Part shown: positions 57,549-64,000 of the stretch, one piece after another | Layout: each line of letters opens with the position of its first letter | Position numbering within the stretch: the first letter of the stretch is position 1 | Virus record (IMG/VR): IMGVR_UViG_3300027734_000056 | Location: 1-64,000 of that record | From: a virus | Direction: 5' to 3' (one strand) | Length of the DNA stretch: 64,000 bases | Notes under the pieces: model-generated | The model's input: only the letters and a program-made list of their open reading frames with translations | Told to the model about the DNA's origin: nothing | Database searches by the model: none | Translations under genes and position numbers: made by a program

Positions 57549-59353
57549 GCTTCTATCCTTGACATATTTTTTGATTTTGTTACTTGTAGTTTTTCTAGTA
57601 GTGGATGGCTAAAACCATGAGATATTAAAAATGTATTAAGATTTTCTTCTTTTAATAACACTTCAATTAATTTCTCTTTGCCTTCTGCATCTAGATTTTC
57701 TACTGTTTCGTCTAATATCAATAGGTTAGTTCTAGAATTAGATAAAGACTGCATTAGTTTACGTATTGCAAGCAAAGTACATACATTTACTCTTGCTCGT
57801 TCTCCGCTACTTAAAGCAATAATATCTATATCATTGCCATTATCAGTAACTACTACATTTAGTTTATCAGAACTGGTTATTTTAAAACTTATCTGAAACC
57901 TGCCGTCTGCTAGTTCAGCTAAGTATTCGTTAGTTAAACTTTCTAGATCTTTGACTAAGCACTCAATTTTATAAGCAACCAAACCTGTTGTTGAAAAGGC
58001 TTTTACTAAAACTTGCAGGTTAGTTAGTTCACTTACTTTTACTACTAATTCTGCATTCAGCTCTTTAAGATCCTTTTTCATAGAATCCATTTGTTCTGAA
58101 ACTACAGAAATTTTGGAATTATGCTCTGCTATACTTTTATTTGCGTTTCGTGCATTACTAATTCTTGTATTTATATTGTTTATAATTTCTTCTAGATTAT
58201 TTATTTCTTCTATTAGTAAATCTTTATCAGTTAATTTTTCGCTAATATCTGTGTCAATTAAAGCATGATACTTTTCTATTTCTAAAACTTTATCATTATG
58301 GGTTTTCCAGTCTTTGACTCGTGTTTCGGCATCTTCTATGAAAACAGTTAATTTAACTATTTCTTTTTCTAGTTCTGGTCTTCTGTTATTTCTAAAATCT
58401 TCTGCCATTGAGTACATTGTGGTATTATCAATGGTTTGCTTACAAGTAACACAAGTACTAATCGGTTCACTACATTTTGCTGCTAGTTTGCCACCTTCTT
58501 GCAGTTCTTTTTTAAGAACTGCCAAGTCAACTTTTAGCGAATTTATTTTATCACTTGTTGGCGGCTCGCTTGGCGCAGCTCCAATTTTTATTTTGGACAG
58601 CAATTCTTTGTATTTGTTATTGTTTATTACCTTTTTATTGGTAGTTTCAATATTCTTTAATTCGTTTGTTTTTGTGTTAAGCTCTGAAACTAGTTCTGTT
58701 GGGGCTTCAGGCTCTTCAACTGGTTCTTTTGGTGTTAAATCAAAGTTTTGATATTTTTTAATCCAAGACTCTATTGTACCAATTTTTGTTTGTATTGCAT
58801 CAACAGTTTTATTAGCATCACTAGCTAAGTTTTTAAATACATCACTAGCTTTTGTGTAGATGTTTAAATTTAATAAATCTATCAAAAACTTTTTTCGTGC
58901 AGTATCAGTTGCTGTTAAAAACTCAAGCGATCCCACACTGCTTTGATACACAATTTGACTAAAAGTTTTATGGTCATAACCTATAATATACTCAAGAGCT
59001 TTGTAAGTTCCTGTGGCAGTGTGATTGCTAATATCTACGCCATCACGGTAGAGCTTTACAGTTGAGTTTGCACCAGTTCTTGTGGTTTTAACGCAGTACT
59101 CTACTCCATCTTTGTCAAAATCAAGTTCTATTGTATAATTCTTATCTTTAGTGTATCTGTTAAGAATATCTGCTTTTTTAATCTTTTTGCTGTTTTGGTT
59201 GTATAATACTTCTTCTATGATTAAGGCTATGGAACTTTTTCCATGTCCATTTTTACCAACAATTTGTGTTAGCGGACTGCCATTAAGTGTAACTGTATTA
59301 TCTGTGCCATAAGAAAAAGCATTACTCCATCTTAGTTCTTTAAAAGTTATCAT
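57545..59353 (-). CDS. sbcC: SbcC/Rad50/gp46-like recombination ATPase (602 aa)
   Basis: The ATPase partner of the SbcD nuclease. Walker A is QIVGKNGHGKSSIALIIEEV (about residues 31-50). The chain then runs as coiled coil, with the zinc hook CVTC at about 299-302 (ISTCVTCKQTIDNT), and back through coiled coil. ABC signature region is IALSSGERARVNVCTLLAIR near 515-534 and Walker B is NLLILDETVENLD near 550-562. The short coiled coil fits phage gp46-type proteins. ATGA overlaps join it to sbcD and the nuclease gene. Confidence 0.95.
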   Translation of the reverse strand: MITFKELRWSNAFSYGTDNTVTLNGSPLTQIVGKNGHGKSSIALIIEEVLYNQNSKKIKKADILNRYTKDKNYTIELDFDKDGVEYCVKTTRTGANSTVKLYRDGVDISNHTATGTYKALEYIIGYDHKTFSQIVYQSSVGSLEFLTATDTARKKFLIDLLNLNIYTKASDVFKNLASDANKTVDAIQTKIGTIESWIKKYQNFDLTPKEPVEEPEAPTELVSELNTKTNELKNIETTNKKVINNNKYKELLSKIKIGAAPSEPPTSDKINSLKVDLAVLKKELQEGGKLAAKCSEPISTCVTCKQTIDNTTMYSMAEDFRNNRRPELEKEIVKLTVFIEDAETRVKDWKTHNDKVLEIEKYHALIDTDISEKLTDKDLLIEEINNLEEIINNINTRISNARNANKSIAEHNSKISVVSEQMDSMKKDLKELNAELVVKVSELTNLQVLVKAFSTTGLVAYKIECLVKDLESLTNEYLAELADGRFQISFKITSSDKLNVVVTDNGNDIDIIALSSGERARVNVCTLLAIRKLMQSLSNSRTNLLILDETVENLDAEGKEKLIEVLLKEENLNTFLISHGFSHPLLEKLQVTKSKNMSRIEA

Positions 59354-60306
59354 TCTATTGCAATCTTATCTAAGTTATTATTTAGAACTTGTACTATGTC
59401 TTCAACAGTTTTTTCTGGAAGTTGAAGTATGTAAGTTAAATACTCCTGAAGTTCAGCTGCCAGAGTCATGTTAGGGTCTAGTATTAGTGCTGTATCAGAT
59501 TGACGTTTTACAACTTTTTTATCTATTAAACTACTATCGGCTAATGAGCCTAATTCAGCCATATCACCTTCAATTTCATAGATTGTGTGGTCGTATTCAG
59601 TAGCTGGCATAGCATCGCCTGCACGAATAGTTTTACGAATAAGTTGCGGAAGCTCTAGCTTTATCCACTCATGAGCCAGCGTAGTACTATCAAACACGAT
59701 AACGCCTGTATCAACCCTGTTGCGATGAAAACTGGTAGTGACAGGGCTTCCAGGATATAGTATGTTGCGCTGGCAATTATCATAGCTATGCAAATCGCCT
59801 GCAAGGACCACTTGCCAGCGATCAAATAGTGCCAAATCAATTTCAGGTTTAACATGGGGTGGAATCTCGCCACGAACGTGTGTAAAACAAATGTCACCGT
59901 GTGTTAAATGCGGTGCCTTTTCAAATTCTTTTAGTTTATTGTATGGAATAAAATCCATATTTTCTATTTGGTAATAATCATCTATTACTGTTACTAAACT
60001 GTTAAGTCTAGTAGTGCTACGCTTTAAATAACTAAAAAACGTAGTGTCTTTCTTTAAGGCTTCATGATTGCCTGCATAAATAATGCAAGGAATTGTTATT
60101 GAAGCTATTAGATCAAAGTAAACTTCCAGCTCATCCATAGTGGGCATACGATCAAATACGTCACCACCAAGCACTAGTAAATCACAATTTGCTTGAATTT
60201 GTTGCAGCTGTTCTATAAACAGTTTGTAGCGGTTAAGTGCCCAGTCTATTGGCACATTTTTTTGACCTAGTTTTATATGTATATCTGCTGTAAATAGTAT
60301 TTTCAT
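59350..60306 (-). CDS. sbcD: SbcD/Mre11/gp47-like nuclease subunit (318 aa)
   Basis: A two-metal phosphoesterase nuclease. Motifs run in order: MKILFTADIHIKLGQ (D-x-H, residues about 1-15), LVLGGDVFDRMPTM (G-D, about 44-57), IIYAGNHEALK (G-N-H-E, about 75-85), ITHVRGE-type segment (ICFTHVRGEIPPH, near 139) and QVVLAGDLHSYDNC (G-D-x-H, near 164). The C-terminal 100 residues would bind SbcC. With SbcC it would process DNA ends in recombination-dependent replication, as gp46/gp47 do in T4. The start ATG at 60306 follows AAAGA. Confidence 0.95.
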   Translation of the reverse strand: MKILFTADIHIKLGQKNVPIDWALNRYKLFIEQLQQIQANCDLLVLGGDVFDRMPTMDELEVYFDLIASITIPCIIYAGNHEALKKDTTFFSYLKRSTTRLNSLVTVIDDYYQIENMDFIPYNKLKEFEKAPHLTHGDICFTHVRGEIPPHVKPEIDLALFDRWQVVLAGDLHSYDNCQRNILYPGSPVTTSFHRNRVDTGVIVFDSTTLAHEWIKLELPQLIRKTIRAGDAMPATEYDHTIYEIEGDMAELGSLADSSLIDKKVVKRQSDTALILDPNMTLAAELQEYLTYILQLPEKTVEDIVQVLNNNLDKIAIE

Positions 60307-60326
60307 TAATTCTTTCTTTTCAGCGC

Positions 60327-60359
60327 AAAAAGCCCCTTGAACCTAAATCCAAGGGGCTT
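60327..60359 (-). terminator. Terminator after the SSB-like gene
   Basis: Stem AAGCCCCTTG (60330-60339) with CAAGGGGCTT (60350-60359), 10-base loop, T tract at 60330-60327 on the minus strand. It should reduce expression of sbcD and sbcC relative to the upstream SSB-like gene. Confidence 0.8.
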
Positions 60360-60363
60360 GACT

Positions 60364-60999
60364 TTATTGTGTTAAATCACTAACTGATTCAGCGTCAACA
60401 CCACTATCATTACCTTCTTCTGCACCTGCAGACAGTCGATCTAGAGTGGCCTTAACTTCATCAGCAGTAGCACGAGGAAATTTTTCATCAATGGCAACGG
60501 CTTGTTCAACGATTGCTTTTTCTTCTTTGCTTAGTGCGCGCTTTTTACAACGCAAAACTGATAGTGTATATTCAACATTAAATGCAAGCGGCCCAGTTTT
60601 AACTCGTTTGAACACTACATCCCAGCCTGTGTCAAGATCAGTAGGATCACCTAAGTCTTCTGCTGCACTGCAAATTTGCTCAAACAATTTTTTCTTTAAG
60701 TTTAAAACAACTACTTTACCGTCTACTAATGCGTTTACAGAGTAGCTCCAGCTGCATTTTTTATCTGCGTAATAGTCAGGAACATGATCGTATTCAGTGT
60801 TTGTAAACTTTTCTTTTTCACGATCAAAAGCAAGGCACTCAACTGGAATATCTTTGTTGTTTGTACCCTTTAACCAGTAAATATATCTGGGTAAAATGCC
60901 ACCAACTAGTCTAACAGTATTTTCACCGTCTTTGTAAGCGTATGCTTCGTATGAGCTTTTAATTGCTTTGCCTTTTGTTTGTGTAAATGCTAATGCCAT
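60364..60999 (-). CDS. Single-stranded DNA-binding protein-like (211 aa)
   Basis: Begins MALAFTQTKGKAIKSSYEAY with GAGGAAAA before it. The core (TVRLVGGILPRYIYWLKGTN, then IPVECLAFDREKEKF, then DHVPDYYADKKCSWSYSVNA) is aromatic and basic, as needed to stack on single strands. TGWDVVFKRVKTGPLAFNVE forms a further beta layer. The C-terminal 40 residues are acidic (AGAEEGNDSGVDAESVSDLTQ), the partner-recruiting tail seen in SSBs. It resembles the gp32-like or phage-specific SSB proteins of aquatic siphoviruses. A terminator follows, in keeping with high expression. Confidence 0.75.
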   Translation of the reverse strand: MALAFTQTKGKAIKSSYEAYAYKDGENTVRLVGGILPRYIYWLKGTNNKDIPVECLAFDREKEKFTNTEYDHVPDYYADKKCSWSYSVNALVDGKVVVLNLKKKLFEQICSAAEDLGDPTDLDTGWDVVFKRVKTGPLAFNVEYTLSVLRCKKRALSKEEKAIVEQAVAIDEKFPRATADEVKATLDRLSAGAEEGNDSGVDAESVSDLTQ

Positions 61000-61002
61000 T
61001 TT

Positions 61003-61383
61003 TTAGTTTTCCTCGTATTTAAATTTAATTTCTTTTTGTGTTATTGTTAACAACGGATTGTTTTTAATTGCGTCATATTTTATATCTGGAAAATATGAAG
61101 TATCTAGTGCCTTGTATTTGTAAAGTTTATATAAACTGTAATCTCTATATGCTGCCAATTTTATGTATTGTACTTTATATAAAATGTCTGTTGACAAGTC
61201 TTCAAACAAAGGCTTTGGATGTAGAATGTAACTACTTCCTGCCAGTGGTATGCTGCTGGGTTTATACTTTGACTTTTTGTTTGCCAATCTGCCTGTGTAG
61301 TGGTACTCAAGTAAAGTAATAAACTTATCTGCATTTGTACCACATTGAGATTCTAAAACCTTTAAGTTAAAAAATAAAGCCAT
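61003..61383 (-). CDS. Unknown replication-region protein (126 aa)
   Basis: AGAGG lies 5 bases before ATG 61383. The sequence is Tyr/Lys-rich (KLAAYRDYSLYKLYKYKALD; FKYEEN), starting MALFFNLKVLESQCGTNADK and containing GRLANKKSKYKPSSIP. The N-terminal region (ADKFITLLEYHYTGRL) may be helical. No family is recognised. It lies 3 bases upstream of the SSB-like gene and downstream of a promoter at 61404-61432, so it is probably co-transcribed with it. It could be an SSB partner, which is only positional inference. Confidence 0.55.
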   Translation of the reverse strand: MALFFNLKVLESQCGTNADKFITLLEYHYTGRLANKKSKYKPSSIPLAGSSYILHPKPLFEDLSTDILYKVQYIKLAAYRDYSLYKLYKYKALDTSYFPDIKYDAIKNNPLLTITQKEIKFKYEEN

Positions 61384-61403
61384 TGTGCCTCTCTGACATA
61401 AGT

Positions 61404-61432
61404 ATTATAACATAATTTTATAGGTAACACAA
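61404..61432 (-). promoter_or_regulatory. Promoter upstream of the SSB-like gene
   Basis: On the minus strand TTGTGT (61432-61427), 17 bases, TATAAT (61409-61404). The -10 is perfect, the -35 is weak. The leader to ATG 61383 would be about 14 bases. Confidence 0.6.
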
Positions 61433-61440
61433 GTGTAAAT

Positions 61441-62733
61441 TTATGTTCCCACCACTTGCCAACCTTTTCGTGAATAAAAGGCAAGTCGTTCTTTGTTTTG
61501 TTTTTTGTCGCTTGGACCGCTAAAATTCATATCAAGTACAACTGGTTGAAGCTTGTTTTCATGTTGACGCATTATTCGCCCAATTATTTGTTCTAGTAAT
61601 GCGTCATTTGCAATGGGACTTGCCAAGATAACACAGCTGAGTATGTTGATTGAGATGCCTTCTGAGAAGATTTGACGGCTACCAGCAATGCAGCTTTTTT
61701 CTCCGTTTTCCACTTGTTGTTTAAGGGCAGTTCTTTCTTCATACGTTGTGCCCCCAGTAATACACACACAGTCTTTGCCAATTAGTTCTCCCACTTGTTG
61801 TAAAAATTCTACTCTATCTGCAATAATTAATACTTTGTGACCCTTATCTATTTGCAGTTTTGCTACTGTTGCAATAAACTGTTGGTAGTCAGGATCATAC
61901 TGTAAGATATTCATTTTTTTAACCCAAGGCTCACCTTGTGCTAAACTAACACCAGTTTGTACAATTTGTACTATGGGAGTCATTGTGTTTGAGCTTGGTG
62001 GCTGATGCAGTTGAAAACCAAAAAAGTCTTTAAACAAAATATGTTTGCCGTCTTTTCTGCTCATTGTACCACTTAAGCCAATTTTATATCTAGCATGCAT
62101 GCCGTCAATAAAACTAGTAAAAGTACTAGCAGGACAGTGGTGTGCTTCATCAATGATTACTGTGCCGAATTCTTTGCTAATTTGTGGCAAAATTTTAGTT
62201 AGTGTTTGTATATTACCAACTACTAGTGCATGATCTATATCAAAGTGGCCGCTGCCAATTATGCCAATAGGCATATTATAGATCTTTTTAGCTTCTTCAA
62301 TCCACTGATCTCGCAGCATGGTGTTGTGACACACAATAAGTGTTTTTTTGCCTAATTTTCGTACTATATGCAGCGCACAAAACGTTTTTCCCCAACCTAC
62401 CATGGCATTAATAAAACACGTATCTGAAACAGCGTCATAAACTGTTTGCTGATCGGGTCGTAAATTTAATTTTGGCACAGGAAATGGCATTTCTTGATTT
62501 ATGCGTTTGTCAATGATTTCAAAGTTTTTAGGAATTAAATCAGTTCTGCCTATTGGAATAGTAATAACATTTTTGCCTACCAATTTGAAATTTTTAATAA
62601 TTTCAAACTGACTGAAGTGGGTAGCACCTGGAATATTTTTTTTAATTTTGTAAGTTAGGGTACGAATTAGCTGTTGCGTTAGTTCAGGGGTTGTGTCTAG
62701 GTATATTCGGTTTGAAAGTACGGCTTTGGGCAT
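61441..62733 (-). CDS. SF2 DEAD/DEAH-type helicase, UvsW-like (430 aa)
   Basis: Start ATG 62733 (MPKAVLSNRI) in a TAATG overlap with the upstream stop; GGAG lies 9 bases before. A TTG five codons upstream is possible. Motif I is INAMVGWGKTFCALHIVRKL, motif II VIIDEAHHCPAST, motif III GLSGTMSRKDG. The second RecA domain holds HKVLIIADRVEFLQQ, CITGGTTYEERT, AGSRQIFSEGIS and the arginine finger motif LEQIIGRIMRQHEN. This is the UvsW/RecG-like phage helicase type, expected to remodel replication forks and work with SbcCD and a resolvase. Confidence 0.92.
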   Translation of the reverse strand: MPKAVLSNRIYLDTTPELTQQLIRTLTYKIKKNIPGATHFSQFEIIKNFKLVGKNVITIPIGRTDLIPKNFEIIDKRINQEMPFPVPKLNLRPDQQTVYDAVSDTCFINAMVGWGKTFCALHIVRKLGKKTLIVCHNTMLRDQWIEEAKKIYNMPIGIIGSGHFDIDHALVVGNIQTLTKILPQISKEFGTVIIDEAHHCPASTFTSFIDGMHARYKIGLSGTMSRKDGKHILFKDFFGFQLHQPPSSNTMTPIVQIVQTGVSLAQGEPWVKKMNILQYDPDYQQFIATVAKLQIDKGHKVLIIADRVEFLQQVGELIGKDCVCITGGTTYEERTALKQQVENGEKSCIAGSRQIFSEGISINILSCVILASPIANDALLEQIIGRIMRQHENKLQPVVLDMNFSGPSDKKQNKERLAFYSRKGWQVVGT

Positions 62734-63293
62734 TAAATCATTCTCCAAGTGCTGTCATAGTGTTGGTCGTAAAAACCATATAGTATATGATTTTTTTGAA
62801 ATGTTAGTACGCCCACATGAGTTTTGTCTGGCTTTGGCGGATAAAGAGCTTTAAATCTAGTTGTTATATCCACACACTGAACTACGACTCCGCCAGTTGG
62901 TATGGGTATTAAGTTTTCTATTTTGTGAAAAGTTAAACGTGCACGATTTGATTTTTTATAACGAAATATACTGCCTACACTATCAATAAACCAAGTTTTT
63001 CTATCGGCCAGTTTTATTAAATCGCCCAAAAAGTATAAGGCATTGGTTAGCTTGGCTAGTGGAACAGCTTGATTTTTTAGCACCAATCTGCGGCGGCTTA
63101 GGGTATCATGTGGTATGTTTCTGTCATCTAGTATAGTATACTTTATAGTTTTAACAGACTCTGACTTTTCGTGTCGTTCTCTTTCAGCATAGTAATACAC
63201 AAGCCCATTATCTATCTGAGGCTCGTGTATTCCTATTTTAAATACGGGAAAGTGTATTGTCTGTAAGTTGGTAATATTTATCAAATTTTCCAA
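62733..63293 (-). CDS. Unknown replication-region protein (186 aa)
   Basis: The only plausible start is TTG 63293, with AGGA 8 bases before it; it overlaps the polymerase end by 56 bases. N-terminus LINITNLQTIHFPVFKIGIH is followed by QIDNGLVYYYAERERHEKSE, a basic central region (LSRRRLVLKNQAVPLAKLTN, then IFRYKKSNRARLTFHKIENL), and a closing GFYDQHYDSTWRMI. It is a basic, aromatic protein, so nucleic acid binding is plausible. It lies between polymerase and helicase. No family is recognised. Confidence 0.55.
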   Translation of the reverse strand: MENLINITNLQTIHFPVFKIGIHEPQIDNGLVYYYAERERHEKSESVKTIKYTILDDRNIPHDTLSRRRLVLKNQAVPLAKLTNALYFLGDLIKLADRKTWFIDSVGSIFRYKKSNRARLTFHKIENLIPIPTGGVVVQCVDITTRFKALYPPKPDKTHVGVLTFQKNHILYGFYDQHYDSTWRMI

Positions 63294-64000
63294 AACTATA
63301 ATCCTGCCCTATGTCTTGATCTACCCCTATTGGGCAGTTTTTAATAGAACAACCCCTGTCTTTTTGTGTATTTCTTTTTAAGATTTCACAGTACTGTTCA
63401 ACGTCTTCGTCTTTTACTAGTGCCACTATTGAGTCATGCACTAACATAAATATTTTAGCGTCTAGTTTTTTATCGGCAATTTCATTGGCAGTATCTATTG
63501 CTGCAAGTAAATTTACATCACTAGCAATAGATTGGATTTCTGAGTTGATGCCTGACCTAACCTCATGGGCGGCAATACCTTTATCTGAGCTAAACACATT
63601 GACAAGCCTACGCTTGCGCCCAAAAAAACTATAAGTATAACCATTTTGTTCAATAAATTCTTTGCGACTGTTAAGCCAGCTTTTAAGACCACTAAACTTT
63701 GTAAAGTAGGCCTTAATATCATCTTTTGCTCTTTCAACACCATATGTTTCTCCAGTTGACTTAGACACTGTGTCTGATACCTTTTGTGGACCAGACCCGT
63801 ACAAAATACCAAACGAAATAGCTTTAGCACTTTGACGTTTATCAGCAAACAGCTTTTTAACATCTTCTACTTGACAAACTAAATCAAACACCATTTTAGC
63901 AATAGTTGAGTGAAAGTCGCCTTTTGAAATAAAAACTTGTTGTAAGTTACGATCGCCACTTAATACGGCAGCATAATACATTTCTGCAGTTGCCAAGTCT
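63238..64000 (-). CDS. polA: DNA polymerase I-type (family A) polymerase, C-terminal part, cut by window edge
   Basis: The frame runs off the right edge; about 254 residues are visible. The part next to the edge (DLATAEMYYAAVLSGDRNLQ) follows motif A, whose catalytic Asp may lie just beyond. Motif B is RQSAKAISFGILYGSGP (R-x3-K-x7-Y-G), and motif C is MLVHDSIVALV with the catalytic HD. GRKRRLVNVFSS and EIQSIASDVNLLAAIDTANE complete the palm and fingers. This is the replicative polymerase of the module; the exonuclease domain is outside the window. Confidence 0.93.
   Translation of the reverse strand, partial: DLATAEMYYAAVLSGDRNLQQVFISKGDFHSTIAKMVFDLVCQVEDVKKLFADKRQSAKAISFGILYGSGPQKVSDTVSKSTGETYGVERAKDDIKAYFTKFSGLKSWLNSRKEFIEQNGYTYSFFGRKRRLVNVFSSDKGIAAHEVRSGINSEIQSIASDVNLLAAIDTANEIADKKLDAKIFMLVHDSIVALVKDEDVEQYCEILKRNTQKDRGCSIKNCPIGVDQDIGQDYSFGKFDKYYQLTDNTLSRI

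Noticed and set aside
1-64000. tRNA genes, CRISPR arrays, attachment sites or insertion sequences
   Set aside because: No cloverleaf-like T-loop and anticodon arrangement, regularly spaced repeat-spacer array, integrase or transposase was seen on reading both strands; a tRNA scan would be more sensitive.

Overview
The window is 64 kb of an AT-rich tailed double-stranded DNA bacteriophage (Caudoviricetes). It looks like a lytic siphovirus: it has an HK97-type head module, a G/GT-type tail-chaperone pair, a 2,721-residue tape measure protein and no sheath, integrase or repressor gene. The host is probably a Gram-negative bacterium, because the lysis cassette holds a GH19 endolysin, a holin and an Rz/Rz1 spanin pair with Rz1 nested inside Rz. 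Several promoters fit a bacterial sigma-70 consensus. The host genus cannot be read from the sequence. No tRNA, CRISPR or insertion sequence was seen.

Layout. (1) 1-973, minus strand: four small early-type genes (one cut by the left edge), including an HTH DNA-binding protein and a two-helix membrane peptide, framed by five copies of an 18-bp repeat. (2) 974-1291: divergent control region. (3) 1292-12199, plus strand: packaging and head genes (TerS, TerL, HNH nuclease, portal, protease-capsid fusion, connectors), tail tube, and two tail chaperone frames joined by a likely -1 frameshift. (4) 12319-34072: tape measure, tail hub and tip proteins, NlpC/P60-like peptidase and several large tail proteins. 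(5) 34199-49675: about 15 kb of fibre and adhesin genes with collagen-like, FCCH-like, carbohydrate-binding, Calx-beta, glycine-rich and LamG-like modules, ending in a cupin. (6) 49722-53495: Cys-rich protein, endolysin, Rz/Rz1, membrane protein, holin and PhoH. (7) 53542-64000, minus strand: replication, recombination and nucleotide genes in transcription order from the right edge: DNA polymerase I-type polymerase (cut by the edge), unknown, helicase, unknown, SSB-like protein, SbcD, SbcC, PD-(D/E)XK nuclease, 5'-3' exonuclease, dUTPase, B12-dependent ribonucleotide reductase and a small protein.

The structural and replication arms converge on a symmetric terminator at about 53.5 kb. Rightward transcription is divided by terminator-promoter pairs at about 12.2, 20.5 and 34.1 kb, with further promoters at 1.26 and 3.14 kb. 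Most genes within a unit abut or overlap by 1-8 bases (ATGA or TAATG junctions), which suggests translational coupling.

The best candidates for new biology are the repeat-framed early cassette with its possible small structured RNA, the near-leaderless terminase promoter, the protease-capsid fusion with an in-frame internal ribosome-binding site at a codon-usage boundary, the AAATTTC frameshift site, and a modular adhesin arsenal with a polyglycine domain.
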